From positions 1-11,972 of the forward strand of contig JAZNOM010000002.1 of the NCBI GenBank assembly GCA_045580835.1: a stretch of DNA of 11,972 nt, given 5' to 3'. Origin of the DNA: UMGS902 sp045580835 (GTDB lineage Bacteria; Bacillota; Clostridia; Oscillospirales; CAG-272). How positions within the stretch are numbered: the stretch's first letter is position 1; each line of letters opens with the position of its first letter. A model generated the notes under the pieces. It was given only the letters and a program-made list of their open reading frames with translations, was not told where the DNA came from and made no database searches. Made by a program: the position numbers and the translations under genes. Positions 4,748 through 11,913 of the stretch are shown in pieces.

Positions 4748-6562
4748 TTAGTTATCTCCATCAAGACGGAGAACTGCCATGAATGCTTCGGGCGAAACCT
4801 CTACCGAGCCGAGCTTACGCATCTTCTTTTTACCCTCTTTCTGCTTTTCAAGCAGCTTTTTCTTACGGGTAATGTCACCGCCGTAGCACTTTGCAAGCAC
4901 GTCCTTGCGCATAGCCTTTACAGTTTCACGCGCAATTATACGGTTTCCGATAGCAGCCTGAATCGGCACCTCGAAAAGCTGGCGCGGTATATTTTCCTTA
5001 AGCTTTTCGGCGATACGGCGCGCTCTTGCATATGCCTTTTCCTCATGCACGATAAACGAAAGCGCGTCAACCTGCTCGCCGTTGAGCATAAAGTCAAGGC
5101 GCACAAGCTTTGAAGGCACATACTCCGAAAACTCATAGTCGAGCGAAGCATATCCGCGGCTGCGGCTCTTAAGTGCGTCAAAGAAATCATAAATAATTTC
5201 GTTGAGCGGCAGGACATAGTGAAGCTCGGCACGGGTCTGGTCGAGGTACTTCATGTCAATAAACGTGCCTCGCTTGTCCTGACAAAGCTCCATAATACCG
5301 CCAACGTAATCGGTAGGTGTTATAATTGTCGCGCGGACAACCGGCTCTGCCGCCGTTTCAATCTCATCGGGATACGGATAGCTTGCAGGGTTTTCTATCA
5401 TGCGCACCTCGCCATCCTTCATCGTTATCTTATAAATAACACCGGGAGCGGTGGTGATGAGGTCGAGATTGAATTCTCTTTCAAGTCGCTCCTCGATAAT
5501 CTCCATGTGAAGAAGTCCGAGGAAGCCGCAACGGAAACCAAATCCGAGTGCAATAGATGTTTCAGGCTCGAAAAGGAGCGCCGCGTCGTTAAGCTGAAGC
5601 TTTTCAAGCGCATCGCGCAGGTCACCGTATCGCGCACCGTCAGCAGGATAGATACCCGCGTAAACCATGGGCTGAACAGTTTTAAAGCCGGGGAGCGGCT
5701 CGGCAGCAGGATTTTCGGCATGGGTAACAGTATCGCCAACTCGCGTGTCACCTACATACTTGATGCTTGCGGTGATATATCCTACCTCGCCTGCTGAAAG
5801 CGAATCGCGCTTTTTGAGACCAAACGGCTCCATTGAGCCGACCTCAACCACATCAAACTCTGCACCGTTGCTCATAAGGCGAATACGCTCGCCCGCTTTG
5901 AGAGTTCCGTCCATAACGCGCACATATACAACTACGCCAAGGTAGCTGTCGTAGTAAGAATCGAAAATCAAGCACTTAAGCGGCGCATTCGGGTCACCCA
6001 CAGGTGCTGGAATGTCGCTGACGATTTTGTCAAGCACATCTCCGATGTTGAGTCCCGTCTTTGCAGAAACAGCAGGGCAATCCTCTGCTATTATGCCGAT
6101 TACGTCCTCAATTTCGTTTCTAACGCGGTCAATATCCGCACTGGGGAGGTCAATTTTGTTGATAACAGGTACAATTTCAAGGTTTGCATCAACAGCAAGA
6201 TATGCGTTTGCCAGCGTCTGCGCCTCGATCCCCTGCGTTGCATCTACAACAAGCAATGCGCCGTCGCAGGCGTTAAGGCTGCGCGAAACCTCGTAGTTAA
6301 AGTCAACATGGCCGGGGGTGTCGATGAGGTTGAGTACATACTCCTCGCCATCGGGCGCGGTGTAGTCAAGGCGCACGGCGCGCGCCTTGATAGTGATACC
6401 TCTTTCACGCTCAAGGTCCATATTGTCAAGCAGCTGCTCTTCCATTTCGCGGGTGGTAACAGTGCGTGTATATTCAAGAATTCTATCGGCAAGAGTGGAC
6501 TTGCCGTGGTCAATATGCGCGATAATTGAGAAATTTCTTATATGCTTTTGCTTTTCGCTCAC
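4748..6562 (-). CDS. lepA: Elongation factor 4 (LepA), ribosome-associated GTPase
   Basis: LepA is a translational GTPase related to EF-G that acts on the ribosome, with a role in initiation or back-translocation and ribosome assembly. The 604-aa length is standard. G motifs are intact: AHIDHGKST at 15-23, RGITIK at 54-59, DTPGH at 81-85, NKID at 135-138 and SAK at 166-168. The LepA-specific C-terminal domain is present, including KLVRLDFMLNGEQVDALSFI and the basic end ITRKKKLLEKQKEGKKKMRK. The start is a GTG at 6562 with AAAGG upstream. A TTGATT-17-TATAAT promoter lies between it and the AraC gene. HemW follows after a repeat. Confidence 0.97.
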   Translation of the reverse strand: MSEKQKHIRNFSIIAHIDHGKSTLADRILEYTRTVTTREMEEQLLDNMDLERERGITIKARAVRLDYTAPDGEEYVLNLIDTPGHVDFNYEVSRSLNACDGALLVVDATQGIEAQTLANAYLAVDANLEIVPVINKIDLPSADIDRVRNEIEDVIGIIAEDCPAVSAKTGLNIGDVLDKIVSDIPAPVGDPNAPLKCLIFDSYYDSYLGVVVYVRVMDGTLKAGERIRLMSNGAEFDVVEVGSMEPFGLKKRDSLSAGEVGYITASIKYVGDTRVGDTVTHAENPAAEPLPGFKTVQPMVYAGIYPADGARYGDLRDALEKLQLNDAALLFEPETSIALGFGFRCGFLGLLHMEIIEERLEREFNLDLITTAPGVIYKITMKDGEVRMIENPASYPYPDEIETAAEPVVRATIITPTDYVGGIMELCQDKRGTFIDMKYLDQTRAELHYVLPLNEIIYDFFDALKSRSRGYASLDYEFSEYVPSKLVRLDFMLNGEQVDALSFIVHEEKAYARARRIAEKLKENIPRQLFEVPIQAAIGNRIIARETVKAMRKDVLAKCYGGDITRKKKLLEKQKEGKKKMRKLGSVEVSPEAFMAVLRLDGDN

Positions 6563-6595
6563 GGTAGTATACCTTTCAAGAAGTTAATAATATTA

Positions 6596-6624
6596 ATTAT
6601 ATCAATTTACATTCCCAAAATCAA
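6596..6624 (-). promoter_or_regulatory. Sigma-A promoter of lepA
   Basis: On the minus strand, TTGATT (6619-6624) is followed after 17 bp by a perfect TATAAT (6596-6601), preceded by TGA as an extended -10. The -35 covers the stop codon of the upstream AraC-type gene. The lepA-hemW genes therefore appear to have their own promoter. Confidence 0.7.
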
Positions 6625-7391
6625 TAGCCTTTTAGTTTTCGGTTTTTCCATGCAAGCGGTGCCTCGCCAACCGATTTTACAAACGCCTTGTAAAAATTGA
6701 TATAGTCGCCAAAGCCGCATTCAATACCGATTTGCGCAAGTGAGCTTTCGGAGTTGAGCAGCAGGCGTTTAGCCATGGATATTCTTACATCGGTTATGTA
6801 AGCATACGGAGTTTTGCCCGTTTCCTTTTTAAACACATTTATAACGTGATTTTTACTGTAACCGCATTTTTTTGCAATATCGTCAAGAGAAAACGGCTTT
6901 TGTATATCCTCGGCAACCATGGAGATAACCTTTAGCACAACTGCCGACTTTTCGGTGCGGTCATTCTGCTTTTTCAGTATCGAAAGTATCTCTAAAAACA
7001 CCGCGGTTTTTTCGGTGTTTGACGCGCCCGACATCCGAAGTGCATCAAGCTTTTTAAGCAGTGGAAAGATTTCGGAAAAATCCACGGTGCCGCGAATGGG
7101 GAGATGCTTTGCGCCTTGGTCAAAGGCACCGACAAAATGTATAAAATAATATTTAGGCTTGTTGCTTTCTTCAACTGCTGTTTGAAAAAGTCCGCGGCGC
7201 TGAATATAGTATTCCCCTGCAGAAACCGTAATAGGCAAACCGTCCTCCAAGAATTTAAGCTCGCCGCCAAACACAAGCAGCAGCACGTCCTTTTCGGCGG
7301 TGCGCGTCATATGCTTTTCATGTTCTTCAAAAAATCGGAATGAAGCATAATTATATTCAGGTACGGTATCAAGTGAAAGAGTGTGTTCCAT
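6621..7391 (-). CDS. AraC-family transcriptional regulator
   Basis: The protein has 256 aa. An N-terminal beta-rich cupin-like sensor region (about 1-100, with SAGEYYIQRRG) is joined to a C-terminal AraC DNA-binding domain with two helix-turn-helix units. The first is at about 167-199 (FSLDDIAKKCGYSKNHVINVF, KKETGKTPYAYI), and the second follows RISMAKRLLLNSE (AQIGIECGFGDYINFYKAF). The usual PxxYR end is degenerate (APLAWKNRK). The start is an ATG with GAGG about 6 nt upstream. Its ligand and targets are unknown. Many relatives sense sugars and control a nearby operon. No sugar genes are in view, but a palindrome in its own promoter suggests autoregulation. Confidence 0.92.
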   Translation of the reverse strand: MEHTLSLDTVPEYNYASFRFFEEHEKHMTRTAEKDVLLLVFGGELKFLEDGLPITVSAGEYYIQRRGLFQTAVEESNKPKYYFIHFVGAFDQGAKHLPIRGTVDFSEIFPLLKKLDALRMSGASNTEKTAVFLEILSILKKQNDRTEKSAVVLKVISMVAEDIQKPFSLDDIAKKCGYSKNHVINVFKKETGKTPYAYITDVRISMAKRLLLNSESSLAQIGIECGFGDYINFYKAFVKSVGEAPLAWKNRKLKGY

Positions 7392-7431
7392 TTTTACCTC
7401 AATTCTGCCAAAGGCAATGTGCTTTGAATTG

Positions 7432-7460
7432 ATTATATCACATCAGTGTGATATTTGCAA
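7432..7460 (-). promoter_or_regulatory. Promoter of the AraC gene with embedded palindromic operator
   Basis: On the minus strand, TTGCAA (7455-7460), a 17-bp spacer and a perfect TATAAT (7432-7437) form a good sigma-A promoter. A perfect palindrome ATATCACA-TCAG-TGTGATAT (7435-7454) fills the spacer and enters the -10, a position suited to repression. Which protein binds it is not known. The adjacent AraC-type regulator is a candidate, although AraC sites are usually direct repeats. Confidence 0.65.
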
Positions 7461-7491
7461 TATAAAAACGCAACGGCAAATTAATAGCAGC

Positions 7492-7524
7492 AAAAAAGCC
7501 GAGCTTTATAAACTCGGCTTTTTT
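7492..7524 (-). terminator. Rho-independent terminator after the serine hydrolase gene
   Basis: Arms 7492-7503 and 7513-7524 (GCCGAG with CTCGGC, flanked by six A and six T) form a 12-bp stem with a 9-nt loop. T-runs on both sides make it usable in either direction. On the minus strand it starts 4 nt after the hydrolase stop codon and ends the perR operon. Confidence 0.93.
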
Positions 7525-7527
7525 GCA

Positions 7528-8610
7528 TTATATTACTGCTTCTTCAAACATTACCGTGCTGCGCGAGGTAAGTGACATATCAAAATATGAATTCTTGAGG
7601 AATACCGCCGCAAAGCCTTTCGGCCTATCTAGCAAAAGGTGCGTACCGTATGCGCCGTGGCAAAATACCGTACCCTTTGGCAAACGGTGCTGACCGCTTA
7701 TCACAAAGCATCCGAGACCGTTGTTTTCGCCACGGCAAAGCCCGTCAAGCCCGTTTTCAAGTGCAGGAGCTGTCATAGACGCGATAAGTTCTTCGTTAAG
7801 CACGCCATTGCCGCCCGAAAGCAGCATTTTGCAAAACTTTATCATGTCACCCATTGAGCTTATAATAGACGCTCCGCCTGCTTCATAGCTGCGCGGCATA
7901 CCGCGGTAAAGAGTACCCTTGAAGTTCACTTCCCTATCCTCGCCGCGAAGTCTTTGATGCATGGGCACAAGACGCGCGTACTGCTCCTCGGTCGGCTGAA
8001 ACGTAGTATCGTGCATATCAAGCGGCAAAAAGATTGATTTTTGCAAGTATTCATTAAAGCTCATACCGCTGACAATTTCGACAATCCGTGCAAGCACGTC
8101 GTAGCCTGCAAAGCCACTGTACGCGGCGCGGCTGCCCGGCTCAAACGCGAGGTGAAAATGCTCCGCGTAATAGTCGGTAACGCGTGCAAGGCTGACCTTT
8201 TCCTCGGTGGGCATTACCGCATATTCACGGTTGCCAAGTTCGTCTGCACCAAGTCCTGCCGTATGCGTAAGTAGGTCAAAAAGTGTGATTTCACGCTGCG
8301 GCATTGAAACCGAATATACCATGCCGCTTTGAGAAATACCGCCAAGCGAAAGCCTTTTGTAACCTGGCAAATATTTTGAAACATTATCGTAAATGTCGAT
8401 TTTGCCCTCGCCGTGAAGTTTCATCACGGCAGCCGCGGTGAAAATCTTTGTCACCGACGCAAGGCGGTAAAGACTGTTTTCGTTAAAGCGTTCATCGCCG
8501 AAGTTTTCATTAAATACTACCTCGCCGCCCTTTATTACGGCGGCGGCACCGCCGAAGCACTCTTTTCGCTCAAGCTGGTCACGAAACAGTGCTCTTAATC
8601 TGTTTTCCAT
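7528..8610 (-). CDS. Serine hydrolase, beta-lactamase (class C)-fold family
   Basis: This 360-aa protein belongs to the beta-lactamase-related family that includes esterases and DD-peptidases. The nucleophile motif S52-V-T-K55 is present, as are LLTHTAGL (113-120), Y164-S-G in place of the usual YxN, and HGAYGT (318-323) at the third-motif position. There is no signal peptide or lipobox, so it is probably cytoplasmic and unlikely to be a resistance enzyme. The substrate may be an ester or a D-amino-acid peptide. The start is an ATG with GGAG about 10 nt upstream. It overlaps the 3' end of the acyltransferase gene by 32 bp, so the two are co-transcribed. Pairing with an acyltransferase suggests opposing acyl addition and removal, which is inference. 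Confidence 0.85.
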   Translation of the reverse strand: MENRLRALFRDQLERKECFGGAAAVIKGGEVVFNENFGDERFNENSLYRLASVTKIFTAAAVMKLHGEGKIDIYDNVSKYLPGYKRLSLGGISQSGMVYSVSMPQREITLFDLLTHTAGLGADELGNREYAVMPTEEKVSLARVTDYYAEHFHLAFEPGSRAAYSGFAGYDVLARIVEIVSGMSFNEYLQKSIFLPLDMHDTTFQPTEEQYARLVPMHQRLRGEDREVNFKGTLYRGMPRSYEAGGASIISSMGDMIKFCKMLLSGGNGVLNEELIASMTAPALENGLDGLCRGENNGLGCFVISGQHRLPKGTVFCHGAYGTHLLLDRPKGFAAVFLKNSYFDMSLTSRSTVMFEEAVI

Positions 8611-9604
8611 TTTTGATTTTCTCCGTTAATGCAGTGTATCCCATGCTAAACACAAGCGTTGCGCCAAATGCAAATACAAATCTGAATACGAGTGCCTCGG
8701 TCATACCCGTGATACCAATACGCGGTGCTATAGCGTTTGCCATGTAAATAAACAAAACGTGGCAAAGGTAAATCAGATATGACGAGCGGTCAAGCAATGC
8801 CAAAAGTTTTGGCATCGTTTTACCCTCGGATATAAATAGGCAAAGACCGAAAAAGAAAAAGATTGCCGAAATACAGTAAAAAATATGTACCGTTTCAATA
8901 AACCTGAATGCCGCACCGTGTACCTGCGCGCGATATGTCAAAAATGCATCTGCAAATGCAGTTGCGGCAAACAAAACCGCTATGGCGGCAAAATACTTTT
9001 TCACAGCGTTTTTTACTTTTTCGTAATTCTTGCCGACAGCCGCGCCAATCACAAAATAGCAAAGATAAGCAGGCAGCACGCGGTCATCATAAGTGAAAAA
9101 CACATACTGCTTGAAAAACGCGGTAAATGCAAGAGAAATTACGCAAAGCCATGCGGCGTTAACCTTATTTGACACCCACTTGAAAATCGGCAGATTGAGA
9201 TAGAACTGCATAATTATCACAATAAAATAAAAATGCGAGCATATGGTGCCGAAAATCAGATATTCACCGAGTTTTGCAAACGAAAACGTGTAGCCGTAGG
9301 TCCAAATAAAGTACGCGTAATAGATTACGACCCAAAGCACATACGGCAAAATTATCTTTTTGTATCTGCCAAGCAAAAACTGCTCGTAGTTTGTTTCACG
9401 CGCAGATGAAAAAAGCTTAACTGCGGAGAGAAATATAAATCCCTGCACCACAAACTGGAGCAGTCGCCACGGTGCAAGCACAAAGATATACTGCACCGCT
9501 CTTTTGTCCATATCGGTTATCGTCCATGAAAGCACATGGACGAACACAACCGAAAGGCACATTAAAATATTTAACAGCGAAAGCTCGCTTTTGCGCGCCG
9601 TCAT
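8579..9604 (-). CDS. Membrane acyltransferase (acyltransferase 3 / OafA-YrhL-like family)
   Basis: The protein has 341 aa with about ten hydrophobic segments, as in the acyltransferase-3 family that O-acetylates or succinylates envelope glycans. The first segment carries a histidine in the expected place (SVVFVH), and the late segment SYLIYLCHVLFIY is typical of the family. The substrate cannot be told from sequence. Several ATGs are in frame. The one at 9604 overlaps the perR stop as ATGA and removes an 8-residue extension, so it is preferred. The GAGGA upstream is 15 nt away, longer than usual, so translation probably depends on coupling to perR. The downstream end overlaps the hydrolase. 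Confidence 0.85.
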   Translation of the reverse strand: MTARKSELSLLNILMCLSVVFVHVLSWTITDMDKRAVQYIFVLAPWRLLQFVVQGFIFLSAVKLFSSARETNYEQFLLGRYKKIILPYVLWVVIYYAYFIWTYGYTFSFAKLGEYLIFGTICSHFYFIVIIMQFYLNLPIFKWVSNKVNAAWLCVISLAFTAFFKQYVFFTYDDRVLPAYLCYFVIGAAVGKNYEKVKNAVKKYFAAIAVLFAATAFADAFLTYRAQVHGAAFRFIETVHIFYCISAIFFFFGLCLFISEGKTMPKLLALLDRSSYLIYLCHVLFIYMANAIAPRIGITGMTEALVFRFVFAFGATLVFSMGYTALTEKIKNGKQIKSTVS

Positions 9605-9969
9605 GAGTTTGCCACACATTCCTCGCAAACGCCGCGAAGAGTTAGCGTGTATGACGAAAGCTTTTTGCCCGTTGCCGACTCAATAGCGCCCTTAAGGTCG
9701 CCGCACCAGATGTCGCTGACCTTGCCGCACTTCTCGCAACAAAGATGTTCATGGCACTCGGTGCATCCGTCATAGCGGTCAGGGGCGTTGGGAATCTCGA
9801 TTTTGCGAACGGTCCCCTCGCTTACAAGCTGCGCCAGATTGCGGTAAACCGTACCCATTGCAATCTGCGGCATCTTTGCCTTTGCCGCAATGTATATCTC
9901 CTCAGCCGTCATATGCGAGCAGGTCGCCGTAACAACTTCAAGTACAAGTGATTTCTGCTTCGTGTTCAT
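9601..9969 (-). CDS. perR: PerR-like Fur-family metalloregulator
   Basis: This 122-aa repressor has the Fur fold, with the DNA-binding helix in AMGTVYRNL. Both structural zinc cysteine pairs are present (CCEKCGK and VCEEC). The five PerR regulatory metal ligands all appear by alignment in memory with Bacillus PerR: H in CSHMTAEEIY, D in RYDG, the two H in ECHEH, and D in KVSDIW. It likely senses peroxide through Fe-dependent histidine oxidation. A start further upstream at 9981 (TTG) overlaps the GGAGG. The ATG at 9969, 5 nt after GGAGG, is the real start. It heads an operon with an acyltransferase and a serine hydrolase, which is unusual. Confidence 0.88.
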   Translation of the reverse strand: MNTKQKSLVLEVVTATCSHMTAEEIYIAAKAKMPQIAMGTVYRNLAQLVSEGTVRKIEIPNAPDRYDGCTECHEHLCCEKCGKVSDIWCGDLKGAIESATGKKLSSYTLTLRGVCEECVANS

Positions 9970-9985
9970 ATATACCTCCAAAAAT

Positions 9986-10000
9986 AGTATTAGGAATACT
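9986..10000 (-). promoter_or_regulatory. Palindrome in the perR leader, candidate operator
   Basis: AGTATT-AGG-AATACT is a perfect inverted repeat of 6-bp arms between the perR -10 and its ribosome site. Fur-family proteins often bind 15-bp sites of the 7-1-7 form near their own promoter. The match to the Bacillus PerR box (TTATAATnATTATAA) is only loose, so binding by PerR is a guess. Confidence 0.45.
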
Positions 10001-10010
10001 TCTTAATCCT

Positions 10011-10039
10011 ATTATACCATTCGTTTCCTTAAATTGCAA
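10011..10039 (-). promoter_or_regulatory. Sigma-A promoter of the perR operon
   Basis: On the minus strand, TTGCAA (10034-10039), 17 bp and a perfect TATAAT (10011-10016) with a TGG extension. A smaller inverted repeat, TTTCCT (10024-10029) with AGGAAA (10041-10046), spans the -35. The promoter is divergent from that of the acyl-CoA synthetase. Confidence 0.72.
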
Positions 10040-10062
10040 TAGGAAATTCGAGGATGTCTTTC

Positions 10063-10093
10063 TGTTGACAAGTCAACAAATTAATGGTATCAT
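10063..10093 (+). promoter_or_regulatory. Promoter of the acyl-CoA synthetase gene with 16-bp palindrome
   Basis: A perfect -35 TTGACA (10065-10070) and TATCAT (10088-10093) are 17 bp apart, with a TGG extended -10. The -35 is inside the perfect palindrome TGTTGAC-AA-GTCAACA (10063-10078), which would let a dimeric repressor block RNA polymerase. The binding protein is unknown. A second TATAAT at 10093-10098 is 22 bp from the -35, too far. Confidence 0.7.
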
Positions 10094-10129
10094 ATAATTT
10101 ATGATAAATCTTTGTAAAGGAATATGGTT

Positions 10130-11812
10130 ATGAGAAAAACGAAACGTAAGTTTACACGAATTGAAAATCTTAAGGACCAAGTAAAAGTATATGAGTCGCA
10201 CGGTGACAAAGTAGCGTTTGACTACTTTAACAAAGCCGGCGATGTGCTTAAAATGACATATGCAGAGTATGCTGAAAACATCCGCGCCTTTGCCGCAGGA
10301 CTTAACGAGCTTGGCAAAAAAGGCTCGCGCATTGCTATCATCGGCGAAACCTCGCCTTTTTGGCATATTGCATACCATGCAACAGTTTGCTCGGGCGGCG
10401 TTGCAGTTCCGCTTGACAAGGAGCTTGCAATAACTGAAATTGAAAACTTCCTTATCCGCAGCAGCGCGGATGTAATCGTGTTCTCAACTGCTTTTGAAGA
10501 AAAATTCCGCGAAATGGCTGTTTCTCACCCTGAAATCCTCTTTATTCCGATTGGCGAATGCGTAGATAAGGGTACATACGGCCCATCAATGCAGGAAATT
10601 ATTGAAAACGGCAAGGGCAAGGATGACGCGTTTGATTATGACAGCGACATCGAAAGAATGGCAGTTATGCTCTTTACATCCGGCACAACCGGCACAAGCA
10701 AGTGCGTTATGCTCTCCGAAAAGAATGTCTGTGCAGCCGTTAATGCGGCTTGTGACTCGGTTTACTTCTTCCCGAATGACGTACTGCTCTCGGTTCTCCC
10801 AGTTCATCATACATACGAGCTTTGCTGCACTATCGCAGGCATGAACTACGGCATGGAGGTTGCAATCAACGACTCTCTCCGCCATGTACTCCGCAACATC
10901 AACAAGTTTAAACCCACCGCGCTCGTACTTGTTCCGCTGTTTGTAAACACAATGGAAAAGCGCATCTGGGATGAGCTTCGCAAAAAGAAACTCGACGGCA
11001 CAATGCGCAAGCTTATGAATGCGTCCGATAAAATGCGCAAATTCGGTCTTGATGCACGCAGACTCCTGTTTGCGGCAGTAATCAACTCCTTCGGCGGCAG
11101 ACTTAAAAAGATTATCTGCGGCGGCGCACCGCTCAATCAGGACGTTGCAAACACCTTCCGTTCTCTCGGTATCGAGATTTGGGAAGGCTACGGCATCACC
11201 GAGTGCGCTCCCCTTGTTGCTGTTGACGTGTATTACGACCCGAAACCCGGCTCGGTAGGTCTGCCCGTTAATTGCTGTGAAGTAAAAATCGAGGGTAATA
11301 TGGAAGATAACGGCGAAACCGTTATCGGTGAAATCTGCGTAAAAGGCGATAACGTTATGCTCGGCTACTACGGCGATGAAGAAGCTACAAGCGAGGCATT
11401 CACCTCTGACGGCTACTTCCGTACCGGCGACGTAGGCTATATGGACAAAGACGGCTATCTCTATGTAACCGGCAGAGAAAAGTCTGTAATCGTACTTGAA
11501 AACGGCAAAAACGTGTTCCCCGAGGAAATTGAGGAATATCTTGAGCCGCTCGACATGATTTCCGAGTGTGTGGTTGTCGGCAGAAAGGCAGAAAACTCCG
11601 ATTCAATCATCCTCACCGCGGTAATCTACCCCGATTTCACAAAGTTTGAAGAGGGTACAACCACCGAGGAAATTCACGCTGTGATGAAGAAAAAAATTGC
11701 GGAAATCAACCGCAAGCTTGTAAGCTATAAGCACATCCGCGAAATCGAGATCCGCGACACCGAGTTTGAAAAAACCACCACAAGAAAAATCAGAAGAAAT
11801 CTGGTTAAATAA
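10130..11812 (+). CDS. Long-chain acyl-CoA synthetase (AMP-forming ligase)
   Basis: This 560-aa adenylate-forming enzyme activates a fatty acid with ATP and CoA to acyl-CoA, or possibly acylates another carrier. The phosphate-binding loop FTSGTTGTSKCV lies at about 182-193. The adenine motif GYGITECAP, the hinge GYFRTGDVGY-DGYLYVTGR and the C-terminal KTTTRKIRRNLVK follow in order. In the last motif, the usual glycine before the catalytic lysine is R, while the lysine is kept. The first ATG, at 10124, is only 2 nt after AAAGGA. The ATG at 10130, 8 nt away, is preferred. It is monocistronic, divergent from perR, and ends just before an insertion sequence. The exact chain-length preference cannot be read. 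Confidence 0.92.
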   Translation: MRKTKRKFTRIENLKDQVKVYESHGDKVAFDYFNKAGDVLKMTYAEYAENIRAFAAGLNELGKKGSRIAIIGETSPFWHIAYHATVCSGGVAVPLDKELAITEIENFLIRSSADVIVFSTAFEEKFREMAVSHPEILFIPIGECVDKGTYGPSMQEIIENGKGKDDAFDYDSDIERMAVMLFTSGTTGTSKCVMLSEKNVCAAVNAACDSVYFFPNDVLLSVLPVHHTYELCCTIAGMNYGMEVAINDSLRHVLRNINKFKPTALVLVPLFVNTMEKRIWDELRKKKLDGTMRKLMNASDKMRKFGLDARRLLFAAVINSFGGRLKKIICGGAPLNQDVANTFRSLGIEIWEGYGITECAPLVAVDVYYDPKPGSVGLPVNCCEVKIEGNMEDNGETVIGEICVKGDNVMLGYYGDEEATSEAFTSDGYFRTGDVGYMDKDGYLYVTGREKSVIVLENGKNVFPEEIEEYLEPLDMISECVVVGRKAENSDSIILTAVIYPDFTKFEEGTTTEEIHAVMKKKIAEINRKLVSYKHIREIEIRDTEFEKTTTRKIRRNLVK

Positions 11813-11838
11813 AAAAAGGATGACTCAAATGTGAACAA

Positions 11839-11855
11839 GTCCGTTAAAAACGGAC
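11839..11855 (+). repeat. 7-bp-arm hairpin near the insertion-sequence end
   Basis: GTCCGTT-aaa-AACGGAC is a perfect small inverted repeat 27 bp after the synthetase stop codon. It is not followed by a T-run on the plus strand, so it is a poor terminator. It probably belongs to the left end of the insertion sequence, whose exact boundary cannot be fixed without the other end. Confidence 0.5.
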
Positions 11856-11869
11856 AATAGAAAAAAAGG

Positions 11870-11907
11870 ACCTCCTATGGTAGAATTAAAGTACTACCAT
11901 AGGAGGT
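11870..11907 (+). promoter_or_regulatory. Long hairpin sequestering the transposase ribosome site
   Basis: ACCTCCTATGGTAG (11870-11883) pairs perfectly with CTACCATAGGAGGT (11894-11907) around a 10-nt loop, and two G-U pairs extend it. The 3' arm contains the AGGAGG of the downstream gene, and a TTTT run follows. It can hide the ribosome site in any transcript entering from outside, and may also terminate the synthetase transcript. Confidence 0.75.
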
Positions 11908-11913
11908 TTTGTT

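Noticed and set aside
5219..5797. 192-codon plus-strand reading frame
   Set aside because: It is antisense to the intact lepA gene and has no recognisable domain or ribosome site.
7528..8610. Antibiotic-resistance beta-lactamase
   Set aside because: There is no signal peptide and the YxN motif is YSG. The SxxK family includes many intracellular esterases, so a resistance role is not supported.
10065..10098. TTGACA with the perfect TATAAT at 10093
   Set aside because: The 22-bp spacing is too long. TATCAT at 10088 with a 17-bp spacer and TGG extension is better.
11839..11855. Terminator for the acyl-CoA synthetase
   Set aside because: No T-run follows on the plus strand. The hairpin at 11870-11907 with its TTTT tail is the better candidate.
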